Assembly (NCBI RefSeq): GCF_014287515.2
Contig: NZ_CP092473.1
Span: 3,321,501 to 3,385,500 of the forward strand
Length of the DNA stretch: 64,000 nt
From: Roseburia rectibacter
GTDB taxonomy: Bacteria; Bacillota; Clostridia; Lachnospirales; Lachnospiraceae
Direction of reading: 5' to 3'
Below, piece after piece: positions 46,347 to 55,705 of the stretch. The translations under genes were made by a program, and so were the position numbers. The stretch's first letter is position 1. Each line of letters begins with the position of its first letter. The notes beneath the pieces were generated by a model. It had not been told where the DNA came from. It was given only the letters and a program-made list of their open reading frames with translations, and searched no databases.

Positions 46347-46763
46347 CTAAATCCTTTCTATCAATAATTTCATTACCAAAAAGTTCAAACACATCGTTAC
46401 TGGAGTTACTATAATCTTAGCAGCCATCGCAGAAAAATTGCCAATGATACTTCCACTAAAAGTCTGATACAACCCTGCTGCAATTATCGCTAAAAGCTGC
46501 GACACCAATAATATCAATATGATCTGATATAAAATATAAATTACAAATTTTACTTTCAGAGGAATTCCGCCATCCTTTTGTACAAATGTTTTTCTGGTAG
46601 ATACACAAAATACAAAGCATACTGCGACCAGTGAACTGATCATATTATTCACTGCAACATAGGATGACCTTAAATTCAACAGATTAAATATTACAAAATC
46701 CATGATCCAGCCAATTCCACTGATTCCAACAAATGCAATTCCCTGCTTTAATAATTTTCTCAT
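46347..46763 (-). CDS. GtrA-family membrane protein
   Basis: 138 residues with four predicted membrane segments, typical for GtrA. It starts MRKLLKQGIAFVGISGIGWI and has the conserved VFCVSTRKTFV loop near residue 57. GtrA proteins are proposed to flip undecaprenyl-phosphate-linked sugars. It is co-directional with the DPM1-like GT2 gene directly behind it, the usual pairing. Confidence 0.88.
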   Translation of the reverse strand: MRKLLKQGIAFVGISGIGWIMDFVIFNLLNLRSSYVAVNNMISSLVAVCFVFCVSTRKTFVQKDGGIPLKVKFVIYILYQIILILLVSQLLAIIAAGLYQTFSGSIIGNFSAMAAKIIVTPVTMCLNFLVMKLLIERI

Positions 46764-46778
46764 ACTCTTTTTTCCCTG

Positions 46779-47336
46779 TTAAGCAAAGCCCCTGACTACA
46801 AAAACTGATGCTCCAGATTTCTCTGCTGCCTCTATTCCAACATCCGAATCTTCAAAAATAATTGTATTATCTTTTGAAATCTTATAATAATCCATGGCCT
46901 TACAAAATCCTTCCGGATCCGGTTTTTTCTTTTTTACATCTTCCTGCGAAATAATAAGATCAAACTCATCAAGACGATTATGATATTTTAATATATCCTC
47001 ACTGTTTTTTCTCGAAGCAGTCGTAACCAGAACAATATAATACTCGTTACGAATTGCTTTTATAATCTCAAATAAGTGTTTGTTTTCCACTGTTTCTGAA
47101 AGGAAATCACCATAATATTTCTTTTTTAATTCATGCACTTCTTCCATATGGGTCTCACTCTGCATAATCTCTGGAAGAAATGTTTTATAATGTCTCCCAT
47201 TACACTGATTTGCAAAATACTCATAATCCATCGTATATCCAAACTGTTCTAATGCTTTTTGATATGAAAGAAAATTGACTCTTCTCGTATCATATAATGT
47301 TCCATCCAGATCAAATAGTGCCAGTCGTGTCTTCAT
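46779..47336 (-). CDS. HAD-family phosphatase (subfamily IA)
   Basis: 185 residues. The nucleophile motif FDLDGTLYDT is at residues 8-17. The second motif with Thr is in VLVTTASRKNS, the Lys in KKKKPDPEGF, and the acidic motif in IFEDSDVGIEAA, all in normal order. The cap is small and helical (beta-phosphoglucomutase/Gph type). Its ATG abuts the stop of the flippase-kinase gene without a gap. It probably dephosphorylates a sugar- or polyol-phosphate in the precursor path of the locus. Confidence 0.85.
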   Translation of the reverse strand: MKTRLALFDLDGTLYDTRRVNFLSYQKALEQFGYTMDYEYFANQCNGRHYKTFLPEIMQSETHMEEVHELKKKYYGDFLSETVENKHLFEIIKAIRNEYYIVLVTTASRKNSEDILKYHNRLDEFDLIISQEDVKKKKPDPEGFCKAMDYYKISKDNTIIFEDSDVGIEAAEKSGASVFVVRGFA

Positions 47337-49247
47337 CTATTGTTCCTCTTCAAAATTATTGATAACATCATTCATTACCATAAGCATTCCGGCATAAAAC
47401 AGCAATACCCTTTTTCCATTTTTTTCAATTTTATAAGGCATTAATCTCAGCCAGTGTATGATCTCATGATAATAAATACTCTTTACGCGTTCTTTTGCAA
47501 AATGTTCCCGCATATACTTATCCAACATATCATATAAATATGTATATGCCTCTGATTTAGTAAATACAAAATTAATTCGATTTCTTTCAATGCTCACATT
47601 CTTTGTTGCCATCAAAAATTCATAACCACCATGTATCGACTGCAACAGTTTTCCATAATCAAGATTGGAAGAATCATGCACATTTCCGGTATTCGGATCT
47701 ATGATATAAAAATCATCCTCTCCATCTGCATTTCTTGTACAGATAATATTCTCAATCGTGAGATCACCATGAATCTCTGAATATGTATCATTTTTAAAAA
47801 TATCAGATAAATGTTCTTCTGACAGATATTGTAAATAATATGGCAAATTATGAAAACTTCGTCCATTAATGATGATATCATCATACTCCATAAGACGCTT
47901 CAAATATTTTGCATTCATAATTTTATCCAGGTTTTTATTTACTTTAGACTTAATATATTCATCAATTGTTGCTTTGTCTGCCGGTCTTTGATTTACTTTA
48001 TATAAAGAATTTTCCAGACATTCCGTCGCTTTTTTTATAAATTTCCATGCATTTTCTTTTGGCATAGAATGTGCATAATCAAACAATCCAACTGCCTGAC
48101 TGTCATATGGCATATCGTAGTAACAGAAATTATCCTGCTTTTGATACTGCATAATATCCGGCAAAGGTATAATATCCTTAAAACGCTGCAGCCACTCAAT
48201 CTGCTGATATAACTTATCTCCATCTGCGCCAAATGCATATTTACGGAAGAAATTTTTTCCATTATTCATACAAAGCATTGTCGTCGCATTAGAACCTGCA
48301 GAATAGTCACGAATAATCAATATATTTTGATTGATCTTCAGATAACTCTCTATATACTCACGCCGCTCATTTGAAAAATAGGTTTCCAAAAAGTTCCGTC
48401 GTTCATCCTCATCCAATTGCGGTATCAAATTCAAATACGATTCTTCCGAATCTACACTTCCATCATTTTTAGACTTCAAACACAGGGAAATGACAAATAA
48501 TATCACAATCGGAGCAAATAAATAAATGCCAGTCCATATCATCTGCGTATTCAACATTCCCTGCGTAACCGTTATTGCTCCGAGACTTCCAACATGAATA
48601 CTGTTCTTTGTAAATAGCATGTAAAATACATCCAGCCAGTTCATATTAGATCCCTGGTGGCTTAAAAATGCAGCAAAACAATAATAAGACGTAAGGTACA
48701 AAATCCACATTCCTAATGTTTCCAATAATAACTTGGTCTTTGATATCTTTTTAAAAATATCTTTAAAACTCCAGATCAACGACCAGAAAAATCTCAACAA
48801 ACGTATTTCAATTCTTGCATTGAAAATGCCCGCAATATTTTTCAATATTTTTTTTACATACCCACGTAATATGTATACCAGTAAAGTAACTGCTAAAACG
48901 CCGACTGCCAAAAACATATAAAACCAGACCGAATCTGCACTGTCTAAATTAAAAGCTGAAAAAATCGCAAACAGAATACCTACAACCAAAATGTCTAAAT
49001 AGCGGTCTACAATAACGGTTGCCAGTGCAAACCCTCTCCCATTTTTCATTTTTCTTCCTGAAATCCAGGCTCTGACTAAATCCCCCGCCTTGAATGGAAT
49101 AAATGAATTGATAAAATATCCGATTGACAAGGACTGTAATAAGTTTTTCGTATTTGGTTTTTCATATGTTTTTACGAAAAGTTCCCATCTTAGTGTTCTC
49201 ACTATATGTGCAATACATATTAAGCTTATTGCAAGAACTAACGTCAT
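47337..49247 (-). CDS. Flippase-like membrane domain fused to an APH/LicA-like kinase domain
   Basis: 636 residues. The N-terminal half (about residues 1-260) has eight membrane segments and motifs of the LPG-synthase/AglD-type UPF0104 family (FIPFKAGDLVRAWISG, TVIVDRYLDILV, HVGSLGAITVTQG). The C-terminal half is soluble and kinase-like, with the Brenner-type loop HGDLTIENII (about 493-502) and the metal Asp in YIIDPN (about 515-520), as in aminoglycoside and choline kinases. GGAG precedes the ATG. It is followed directly by a HAD phosphatase and, further on, a nucleotidyltransferase. The kinase substrate is unknown; choline, a sugar or a polyol are all possible. Confidence 0.75.
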   Translation of the reverse strand: MTLVLAISLICIAHIVRTLRWELFVKTYEKPNTKNLLQSLSIGYFINSFIPFKAGDLVRAWISGRKMKNGRGFALATVIVDRYLDILVVGILFAIFSAFNLDSADSVWFYMFLAVGVLAVTLLVYILRGYVKKILKNIAGIFNARIEIRLLRFFWSLIWSFKDIFKKISKTKLLLETLGMWILYLTSYYCFAAFLSHQGSNMNWLDVFYMLFTKNSIHVGSLGAITVTQGMLNTQMIWTGIYLFAPIVILFVISLCLKSKNDGSVDSEESYLNLIPQLDEDERRNFLETYFSNERREYIESYLKINQNILIIRDYSAGSNATTMLCMNNGKNFFRKYAFGADGDKLYQQIEWLQRFKDIIPLPDIMQYQKQDNFCYYDMPYDSQAVGLFDYAHSMPKENAWKFIKKATECLENSLYKVNQRPADKATIDEYIKSKVNKNLDKIMNAKYLKRLMEYDDIIINGRSFHNLPYYLQYLSEEHLSDIFKNDTYSEIHGDLTIENIICTRNADGEDDFYIIDPNTGNVHDSSNLDYGKLLQSIHGGYEFLMATKNVSIERNRINFVFTKSEAYTYLYDMLDKYMREHFAKERVKSIYYHEIIHWLRLMPYKIEKNGKRVLLFYAGMLMVMNDVINNFEEEQ

Positions 49248-49261
49248 TTTGATTATCTCCT

Positions 49262-51898
49262 CTATAAGTTTTCTTTATGATTGTATTTGTCTTTTTTTAT
49301 AAAGTAACATATTTGATAAAATACTGTCGCATAACCCAAAATATAAAATGGGAAAAAATACATAACATGCGTTGTTGGAGCTGCTACATATACTAATGCA
49401 AAGTCAAGTAAAATCATAAAATTTACAAAACATAATGTTAAATTTTTTCTTAATATTGACACAACAAACATGACCATAAGCAAGACAATCGGTATTCCAA
49501 AATTCCAGAAGAAATAATATGTCAATACTTCTGTTCCTTCGATAGTATACATGCCGGTAAGGAAATAAATATATGCACTTCTCAATTCATTATTTAAAGT
49601 TCTAAATATATTTAATATATCTTCTGATATACCATACATTTTTATAATGTTCTGTGTCTGTTCCGTGGAATTAGCCGGCTCAACCCAATGAAACTCTGAA
49701 CTGCATCCACTCGAGTATGTAAACAAATCCCATTTAGCCTCTAAATATTTAACCGGATTACATACAATTAATCGAACTATACTTTTTACACATTTTGTAT
49801 ATTCTTCGTCTGTGTATTCAAACGGTCCAATCACATTATATATCGCATAAAAATCATAACTTGAAGCATTTCTCTTCATCTCTTCCACCGGCATGACTTT
49901 ATCTATATTGCTTATATCTTCCTCCAAATCAGGAGATTTTAAATCTTCATCTTGCAACATAACACTAAGTCCTGTTACAAAAGACCACAAAAGTACATTT
50001 TTTTTAGTCGCTTCATTCTCTAATTGATTAATATTTCTAAATACACCAAATGGTAACAGTGAGACAACTAAAAAGAAAATGATCATCTTTTTCCTAACTG
50101 CTACTGTGTTGATTTTTTTGCATATATTTATGCATATAAATACTGGAATTAAAATTATTAAAAATACACTTTCAGTTCTCCATGTAGCAACAATAGCTGT
50201 AACAATTCCTAGCGCACCAAGTATTTTATAATCAATATTTTCAAATTTATTAGTTAATTTTAAAAGAATAGCAACTAATAAAAGAAATGTAAACGTATAC
50301 ATACATACTCTTAGTGGACTTAAAATAAAATATAAAGTCGGCACTGAAAAAAATAAAACCAATAAACAATATGCAATTCTTCCATATTGTTCATATATTA
50401 CCTTTATAATATATACACTAATTATAGTACAGACAACTGCCTGACCTAAAATGATACTTCCACAGCTTGGATATATCATAATCATAACAATAAAAAATAT
50501 ACTTGTAAAAAAACTTTGATGATACTTTATCCCAAAATTTTGTACTATACCTAGTATACCAAATTCATCATTAACCCAATTTCCAGGCCAAGCCAATAAT
50601 ATTGAAACAACATAAATAGAAAAAATAAGTATTCCTAATCTCCACCATTTATGATATTCTTTTTTCCTAACCGATGTAATTAAAACTTGTGGCAAATAGA
50701 TATATAATAATATCAGTATTATTTTGCAGATTGCATATACACATATTTGGCTTTTACTTAAATTATCAAATTTAAAAAATACTTTCTCATTAGCAAAAGA
50801 AATAACAAATAATAATATGCTAATTATAAATGCTATTTTTCTTATACTTATTGGATAATCCCATTGCTTTTTCTTAAGCTCACACAAAACCAACGTAATT
50901 ATTAAATCTATAATTATACCTATTAATATAGACGCTGCAACTATAGTCAGGTATGATTGAACTTTCCATTGAGTCATATCATACCTTGGATCATTTGCAA
51001 ACTTTAATATAACAAGTAAATGTCCCAAATAAATAGGTAAACTGATTCTTCCCAAAAATAAACTCATGTTATTATCTAAAAATTTCGAAAAATGTGATTT
51101 ACCTATAAATTGATTTATAATTAAAATCCCACTTGCTAATGCTATTATTCTCTTTTCTTCAATTATATGATTAGGGAATAGGCACATGAGGCAAAAGCTC
51201 AGTGCAATTATATCAATAATATCATATACAATAATAGGGATTCTATTTTTATATTTTTTTTCTATATTTGTATATATGATATAGCAAGTTATGCCTATCA
51301 TTATATTAACAATAGCTCTAACTATATTCGCATATCTACTTGATAAATCAAACAATTGTATATATATCACAAAAATAAATATGCTTAACGCTTCATATAC
51401 ACATTCCCATTTCTTTAAGTAGCGTTTCATTGCCAGCACAAACACTGTTACTAAAAAAGATGCTATAATTAAAGCAGAAACATACCAATCAGGTCCATTA
51501 ATATGTCGTGTTCTATATGATACGCCTGTAATACACAATAATTCTGCAACAAAATTGTTAATAAATTGCACCCAATCCTGTTCACTATAACTATCAAATT
51601 TAATGTTAATATGTATTCGATAAAACAATGTCATAAAAAGACATAAATAATAATACGGAAAAATGTGAATAATTTGTCTTTTTGTTTTATTTAACGCACT
51701 AACAAATATATCTTTTTCACTAGTCTTTTTTATATATCTACCAAGAAGGAATCCGGATAATACAAAAAAGAACTCAACCGCATTACCTCCTAATGTAAAT
51801 CTTTCATCATATAACGTAGTCGATACACTGATATGTAATAATATTACAGGTAAACAAAAGGCAAATCTATAAAAATCTATGCTTTTATTTCTTTCCAT
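49262..51898 (-). CDS. Acyltransferase-3 domain fused to a GT-C-like membrane domain
   Basis: About 878 residues with some 20 membrane segments. The N-terminal part (about 1-340) is an acyltransferase-3/OafA domain: MERNKSIDFYRFAFCLPVIL, the FFFVLSGFLLGRYIKK segment and the catalytic-type His in ILLHISVS. The C-terminal part (about 370-870) resembles the DUF6020-type membrane protein at 35507-37318 (NWVNDEFGILGIVQNFGIKY, then HQSFF). The base composition is strikingly AT-rich compared with neighbours on either side, suggesting recent acquisition. The protein would O-acylate the glycan and possibly add a sugar. The start at 51898 was chosen over one four codons upstream because of GGGGG spacing. 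Confidence 0.7.
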   Translation of the reverse strand: MERNKSIDFYRFAFCLPVILLHISVSTTLYDERFTLGGNAVEFFFVLSGFLLGRYIKKTSEKDIFVSALNKTKRQIIHIFPYYYLCLFMTLFYRIHINIKFDSYSEQDWVQFINNFVAELLCITGVSYRTRHINGPDWYVSALIIASFLVTVFVLAMKRYLKKWECVYEALSIFIFVIYIQLFDLSSRYANIVRAIVNIMIGITCYIIYTNIEKKYKNRIPIIVYDIIDIIALSFCLMCLFPNHIIEEKRIIALASGILIINQFIGKSHFSKFLDNNMSLFLGRISLPIYLGHLLVILKFANDPRYDMTQWKVQSYLTIVAASILIGIIIDLIITLVLCELKKKQWDYPISIRKIAFIISILLFVISFANEKVFFKFDNLSKSQICVYAICKIILILLYIYLPQVLITSVRKKEYHKWWRLGILIFSIYVVSILLAWPGNWVNDEFGILGIVQNFGIKYHQSFFTSIFFIVMIMIYPSCGSIILGQAVVCTIISVYIIKVIYEQYGRIAYCLLVLFFSVPTLYFILSPLRVCMYTFTFLLLVAILLKLTNKFENIDYKILGALGIVTAIVATWRTESVFLIILIPVFICINICKKINTVAVRKKMIIFFLVVSLLPFGVFRNINQLENEATKKNVLLWSFVTGLSVMLQDEDLKSPDLEEDISNIDKVMPVEEMKRNASSYDFYAIYNVIGPFEYTDEEYTKCVKSIVRLIVCNPVKYLEAKWDLFTYSSGCSSEFHWVEPANSTEQTQNIIKMYGISEDILNIFRTLNNELRSAYIYFLTGMYTIEGTEVLTYYFFWNFGIPIVLLMVMFVVSILRKNLTLCFVNFMILLDFALVYVAAPTTHVMYFFPFYILGYATVFYQICYFIKKDKYNHKENL

Positions 51899-51943
51899 CA
51901 CAACCCCCACAGAAAATTTTTAAAATATTCTATTATAATAAAT

Positions 51944-53011
51944 TTAAATTATATATTTATTTACATATGGTATTTTGCTCAATAAATAAGCCCCAAACAT
52001 GCTCAAAACAAACACACATACTGTAATAAATGGTACAGATATAATTGCATTAAATGACATCGTTGTTATGTTTAAATATTTAGAAAACAGTATAATAAAG
52101 AAATCATGAATCAAATACATTCCAAATGAAATTTGCGATATTTTAACAATTACCGTTTTCATCCGTTCACTAAATTTCCACTTTGAAACTCTTTTAGCAA
52201 AAAACACATATACTGCAACTGCCATACCTAAAACATTTGGCATTAAATAACCATAAAATGTCTGGGTTGGATATCCATTTTTTTTAGATATAACAACTGT
52301 TGCTATTATTGTTAGCACAGCCGATATCATCCCTAATACATAAAATAAAATTTCTGTCTTACGTTTTACAGAGTATGAACTTATATAATGACCTATCACA
52401 AAATATCCGGTGTACCCTAACACCATATACAAATTAAAATTTCCCAATATGCCATAAACAAAAATATCACTTTGAGGAATCAATTTTAATACATTTAATC
52501 CAAATGTAAACACAATCACCAAAATAATATAATATTCCTCTGTTTTTTTATCAGAACATATTTTTTTCAAAAAAGGTACTACCATATATAATCCTATCAT
52601 CATAGGGACAAACCATAAATGGTAGCGTCCATTCACAATGTCTATAGCAATCTGTTTTTTTATTTCTACACCAGAATCATTTTGTAAGATTAAATTTACA
52701 TACAATGAATATAATGTAGACCAAAAAAGATACGCTGTTACAAGTCTCAGTATTCTCTTTTTATAAATATAACCTATAGGCTCAATTCTGTCATCATTCA
52801 AAAAAAACATTCCAGAAATCATAACAAATATAGGTACACAGCATCTCGCTATACTGTCATACACATTAAATGTATTCCATTCAAATGAATCTACAGCCGT
52901 CCAATCCCAATTAGAACCAGCTATATGCAATAGCATCATAAAAAAAATTGCAAGTATCCTTAATAAATCAAATTGAATTAATCTTTTTTTTGTTTCAATC
53001 TTTTCCTTCAT
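51944..53011 (-). CDS. Acyltransferase-3 family membrane protein
   Basis: 355 residues with about ten membrane segments. Starts MKEKIETKKRLIQFDLLRIL; conserved parts are FDLLRILAIFFMMLLHIAG with the essential His, and PIFVMISGMFFLND. The family transfers acetyl or other acyl groups onto surface sugars. AT-rich like the preceding acyltransferase fusion. Its ribosome binding site is weak. Confidence 0.85.
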   Translation of the reverse strand: MKEKIETKKRLIQFDLLRILAIFFMMLLHIAGSNWDWTAVDSFEWNTFNVYDSIARCCVPIFVMISGMFFLNDDRIEPIGYIYKKRILRLVTAYLFWSTLYSLYVNLILQNDSGVEIKKQIAIDIVNGRYHLWFVPMMIGLYMVVPFLKKICSDKKTEEYYIILVIVFTFGLNVLKLIPQSDIFVYGILGNFNLYMVLGYTGYFVIGHYISSYSVKRKTEILFYVLGMISAVLTIIATVVISKKNGYPTQTFYGYLMPNVLGMAVAVYVFFAKRVSKWKFSERMKTVIVKISQISFGMYLIHDFFIILFSKYLNITTMSFNAIISVPFITVCVFVLSMFGAYLLSKIPYVNKYII

Positions 53012-53041
53012 ACTTTGCGCACCATAATCCTTTTTACTTGT

Positions 53042-53428
53042 TTACCTTTTTTCAATTATAAATTCTTTCTGTCTCTGAATCTGCTCTCCAATATATTCAT
53101 ATAACTCATCACTAAGTCCCTTGATTCTCTTCTCTAAATGCTCTTTATTTTCATCCGTATAAGAAGCCTGCTGTCTGATCTGATTTCCTATATACTCATA
53201 CAGTTCATCACTTAATGCCTTTATTCTGTTATTCAATCTATCTACTTCTTCTGACGACATTGGAAATTTTTCAGCTTCTGGTTTTACAGCTTCCGGCTTT
53301 ACAGCTTCCACTTCTTTATTTTGTTTCAACTGCTCATTCTCTTCTTCCAGTCTTTTTATTCTTTCATCCATTTTAGATAATCTATAATTACATTCTTTTA
53401 ATCTTTGTTCCAATTCACTGTTCTTCAT
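53042..53428 (-). CDS. Small coiled-coil protein
   Basis: 128 residues, almost entirely coiled-coil. Starts MKNSELEQRLKECNYRLSKM. The second half holds two copies of a 30-residue unit with RIKALSDELYEYIGNQIRQQ and RIKGLSDELYEYIGEQIQRQ. A VKPEA direct repeat (EAVKPEAVKPEAEKF) separates the two halves. GGAGG precedes the ATG. No enzyme motif. Its place among glycosyltransferase genes suggests a scaffold or length-setting partner; this is inference. Confidence 0.6.
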   Translation of the reverse strand: MKNSELEQRLKECNYRLSKMDERIKRLEEENEQLKQNKEVEAVKPEAVKPEAEKFPMSSEEVDRLNNRIKALSDELYEYIGNQIRQQASYTDENKEHLEKRIKGLSDELYEYIGEQIQRQKEFIIEKR

Positions 53429-53455
53429 AAAATATTTACCTCCATATCATTGGTT

Positions 53456-54721
53456 TTATTTATTCTCATCTTCACCAAATATAGCTCTTGACATCCTGTA
53501 TCTGCAGCTTATTCCTACTTTTGAGATTGTCGTTTTAATACCATCCTGCTCTAAACTTTCAATCGTTTTGGCAATTCTCTCATTATCTAAAACACTGTTT
53601 ACACGCCGCAGTATCTGATCCATTTTCTGATTCGCTTTCCCCGGATAATATACCTGCCTCGTCTCCTGAACCACAACATCAGGCACACTTTTCTGCCTGC
53701 TCATATCCATTAATCTGTCAAATGCAAATCCGACATCAACATTTTTCACACAATCTTTCAGCCATTCATAGCCTTCCGGAATCCATTCAGCATTTTCAAT
53801 CCATGTAATAACCGAATCATTATCTAATATCCGAAATAGTTCCGCCTTAATCTGACCATCTTCTCCATCATTTCTGGAATCAAACAACATATTCATACAA
53901 CGAACTACATGTCCCACAGCATACTGGTAAAAAAAGGTAATATTCTCATCTTTCCACACACATTGCACACGTAAAAATTTTTCATATTCCTGCAGCAAAG
54001 AAACCTGATTGTCAAACATTTTGCTTCTGTAACATGTTGTCAGTGAATTTTTTCCCCATTGCAGATAGTAATAGAGAACGTCTGAAATAAATACAATTCT
54101 TTTTAATCGGGAAAAATATTGTAAGTTCAGTAAAAAATCTTCTCCCAGTTCCTTATCAAGTGGAAAACACAATCCGTACTTGTCAAAATATTCCCGTTTA
54201 TATAATTTATTACATGGTCCTTCAAGCAGCACAGTATACAATAATATTCTTGAAAAATCACCCAGAAACTTTTCTCTCGAAAGTACACATTCTTTTCCAA
54301 GATACTGTGGCAGCCAGTCATTGGAACTGACAGGTCTGTTTCCTTCTAATACCATATAACGCATTCCACAGACTACCATATCAGCTTCATAGATATGCAT
54401 TGTATCTACCAGTCGTTCCGTCATATTTTCTGTTATCACATCATCTGAATCAACAAACTGGATATACTCTCCTGTCGCCGACTCAATTCCACAGTTTCGC
54501 GCATTGCTGACTCCACCATTTGGGACATCCAGAACTTTAACTCTGTCATCAATTGCAGCATAGTTCTGGCATATGATAAGTGAATCATCCTTCGATCCAT
54601 CATTAACCAAAATAATTTCTATATTTTTATATGTCTGTTTCAGTATCGATGTGATCGTATACCCAAGATATTGTTCTGCATTATACACTGGAACAATAAT
54701 ACTGACCTTCTCATTTTTCAT
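53456..54721 (-). CDS. GT2 glycosyltransferase
   Basis: 421 residues. GT-A domain starts MKNEKVSIIVPVYNAEQYLG, with LVNDGSKDDS, and the metal motif in QFVDSDDVITE; GEDFLLNLQYFSRL near residue 195 is the usual acceptor-side motif. The C-terminal 200 residues are helical and of unknown role. It overlaps the preceding GT2 gene by ATGA. Donor and acceptor sugars cannot be read from sequence. Confidence 0.88.
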   Translation of the reverse strand: MKNEKVSIIVPVYNAEQYLGYTITSILKQTYKNIEIILVNDGSKDDSLIICQNYAAIDDRVKVLDVPNGGVSNARNCGIESATGEYIQFVDSDDVITENMTERLVDTMHIYEADMVVCGMRYMVLEGNRPVSSNDWLPQYLGKECVLSREKFLGDFSRILLYTVLLEGPCNKLYKREYFDKYGLCFPLDKELGEDFLLNLQYFSRLKRIVFISDVLYYYLQWGKNSLTTCYRSKMFDNQVSLLQEYEKFLRVQCVWKDENITFFYQYAVGHVVRCMNMLFDSRNDGEDGQIKAELFRILDNDSVITWIENAEWIPEGYEWLKDCVKNVDVGFAFDRLMDMSRQKSVPDVVVQETRQVYYPGKANQKMDQILRRVNSVLDNERIAKTIESLEQDGIKTTISKVGISCRYRMSRAIFGEDENK

Positions 54722-55692
54722 TTTCTTTCACGCACACTCCTTGCCATACCATACTTCTCAAGCCCTTTTGACAAAAGTTTAAATTCCTCAATATACCACG
54801 GATCAACATCATGCTGTTGCAGATATTCCACATCTTGTTTTGCCAGTTCTACAAGAGCTTTTACTTTCGGTCCATTTACCTGTTGGCAATAGCATTGATA
54901 AATCCTGTCTAAGAGAACCCAGCAATAGATATCATTCATTTTTCTCTCTAATGACTTTATTCCATGTTTATCAAAGAAATCTACTCTCTCACGAAATGCC
55001 CAGCAAGCATCAAGATTTGCCTCTCTGAATTTTTCACCTGTAATACTGTCTGTTCGTCTTCTGTCATAGTTATAAAATGAAAAATCTATATATACTAACT
55101 TTCTGGCATTATACATATATTTATAGGTCGTATATTCATCTTCATGAAGTTTGCCTTTCGGATATCTGACATCCGCAATCACACTACGCTTATAAAGCTT
55201 ATTCCACGCATTGGGTTTAAAGTAATGCCAGTCAAGCATTGCCTCCAACGCAAAAATATTATCGCCTTCTACCACATTTCCGGTACAGGCTGTTTCTTCA
55301 ACAATACAGTCCGCATATAGATTTCGATAGCTGCATTCTGCAATATCAGCATCATATTTCAATAAAGTATGATATAATACCTCATACATCTTATCATCTA
55401 TCCAGTCATCACTGTCAATAAAAGCTATGTACTCTCCGGCAGCCACCTCAATGCCTGCATTCCGTGCATCTGATAATCCACCATTTTCCTTATGGATCAC
55501 CCGAATCCGCGAATCTTCCTGCGCATACCTGTCACACATCTCCCCACATGCATCCGGTGATCCATCATCTACAAGTATGATTTCCAAATTACGGTATGTC
55601 TGCTTTCGAATTGACTCTACACAACGATTTAAATAATTCTCTACCTTATAAATCGGAACAATAACACTAATTTTTCCTTCTTCCATTTTCAT
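54718..55692 (-). CDS. GT2 glycosyltransferase
   Basis: 324 residues. Starts MKMEEGKISVIVPIYKVENY, with LVDDGSPDACGEMCDRYA, AFIDSDDWIDDKMYEVLY and LHEDEYTTYKYMY, all typical GT2 signatures of Firmicute capsule loci. GGAG is present before the ATG. The 3' end overlaps the next GT2 gene by four bases, so both are translated together. Confidence 0.9.
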   Translation of the reverse strand: MKMEEGKISVIVPIYKVENYLNRCVESIRKQTYRNLEIILVDDGSPDACGEMCDRYAQEDSRIRVIHKENGGLSDARNAGIEVAAGEYIAFIDSDDWIDDKMYEVLYHTLLKYDADIAECSYRNLYADCIVEETACTGNVVEGDNIFALEAMLDWHYFKPNAWNKLYKRSVIADVRYPKGKLHEDEYTTYKYMYNARKLVYIDFSFYNYDRRRTDSITGEKFREANLDACWAFRERVDFFDKHGIKSLERKMNDIYCWVLLDRIYQCYCQQVNGPKVKALVELAKQDVEYLQQHDVDPWYIEEFKLLSKGLEKYGMARSVRERK

Positions 55693-55705
55693 ACTACTCC
55701 ACTAT

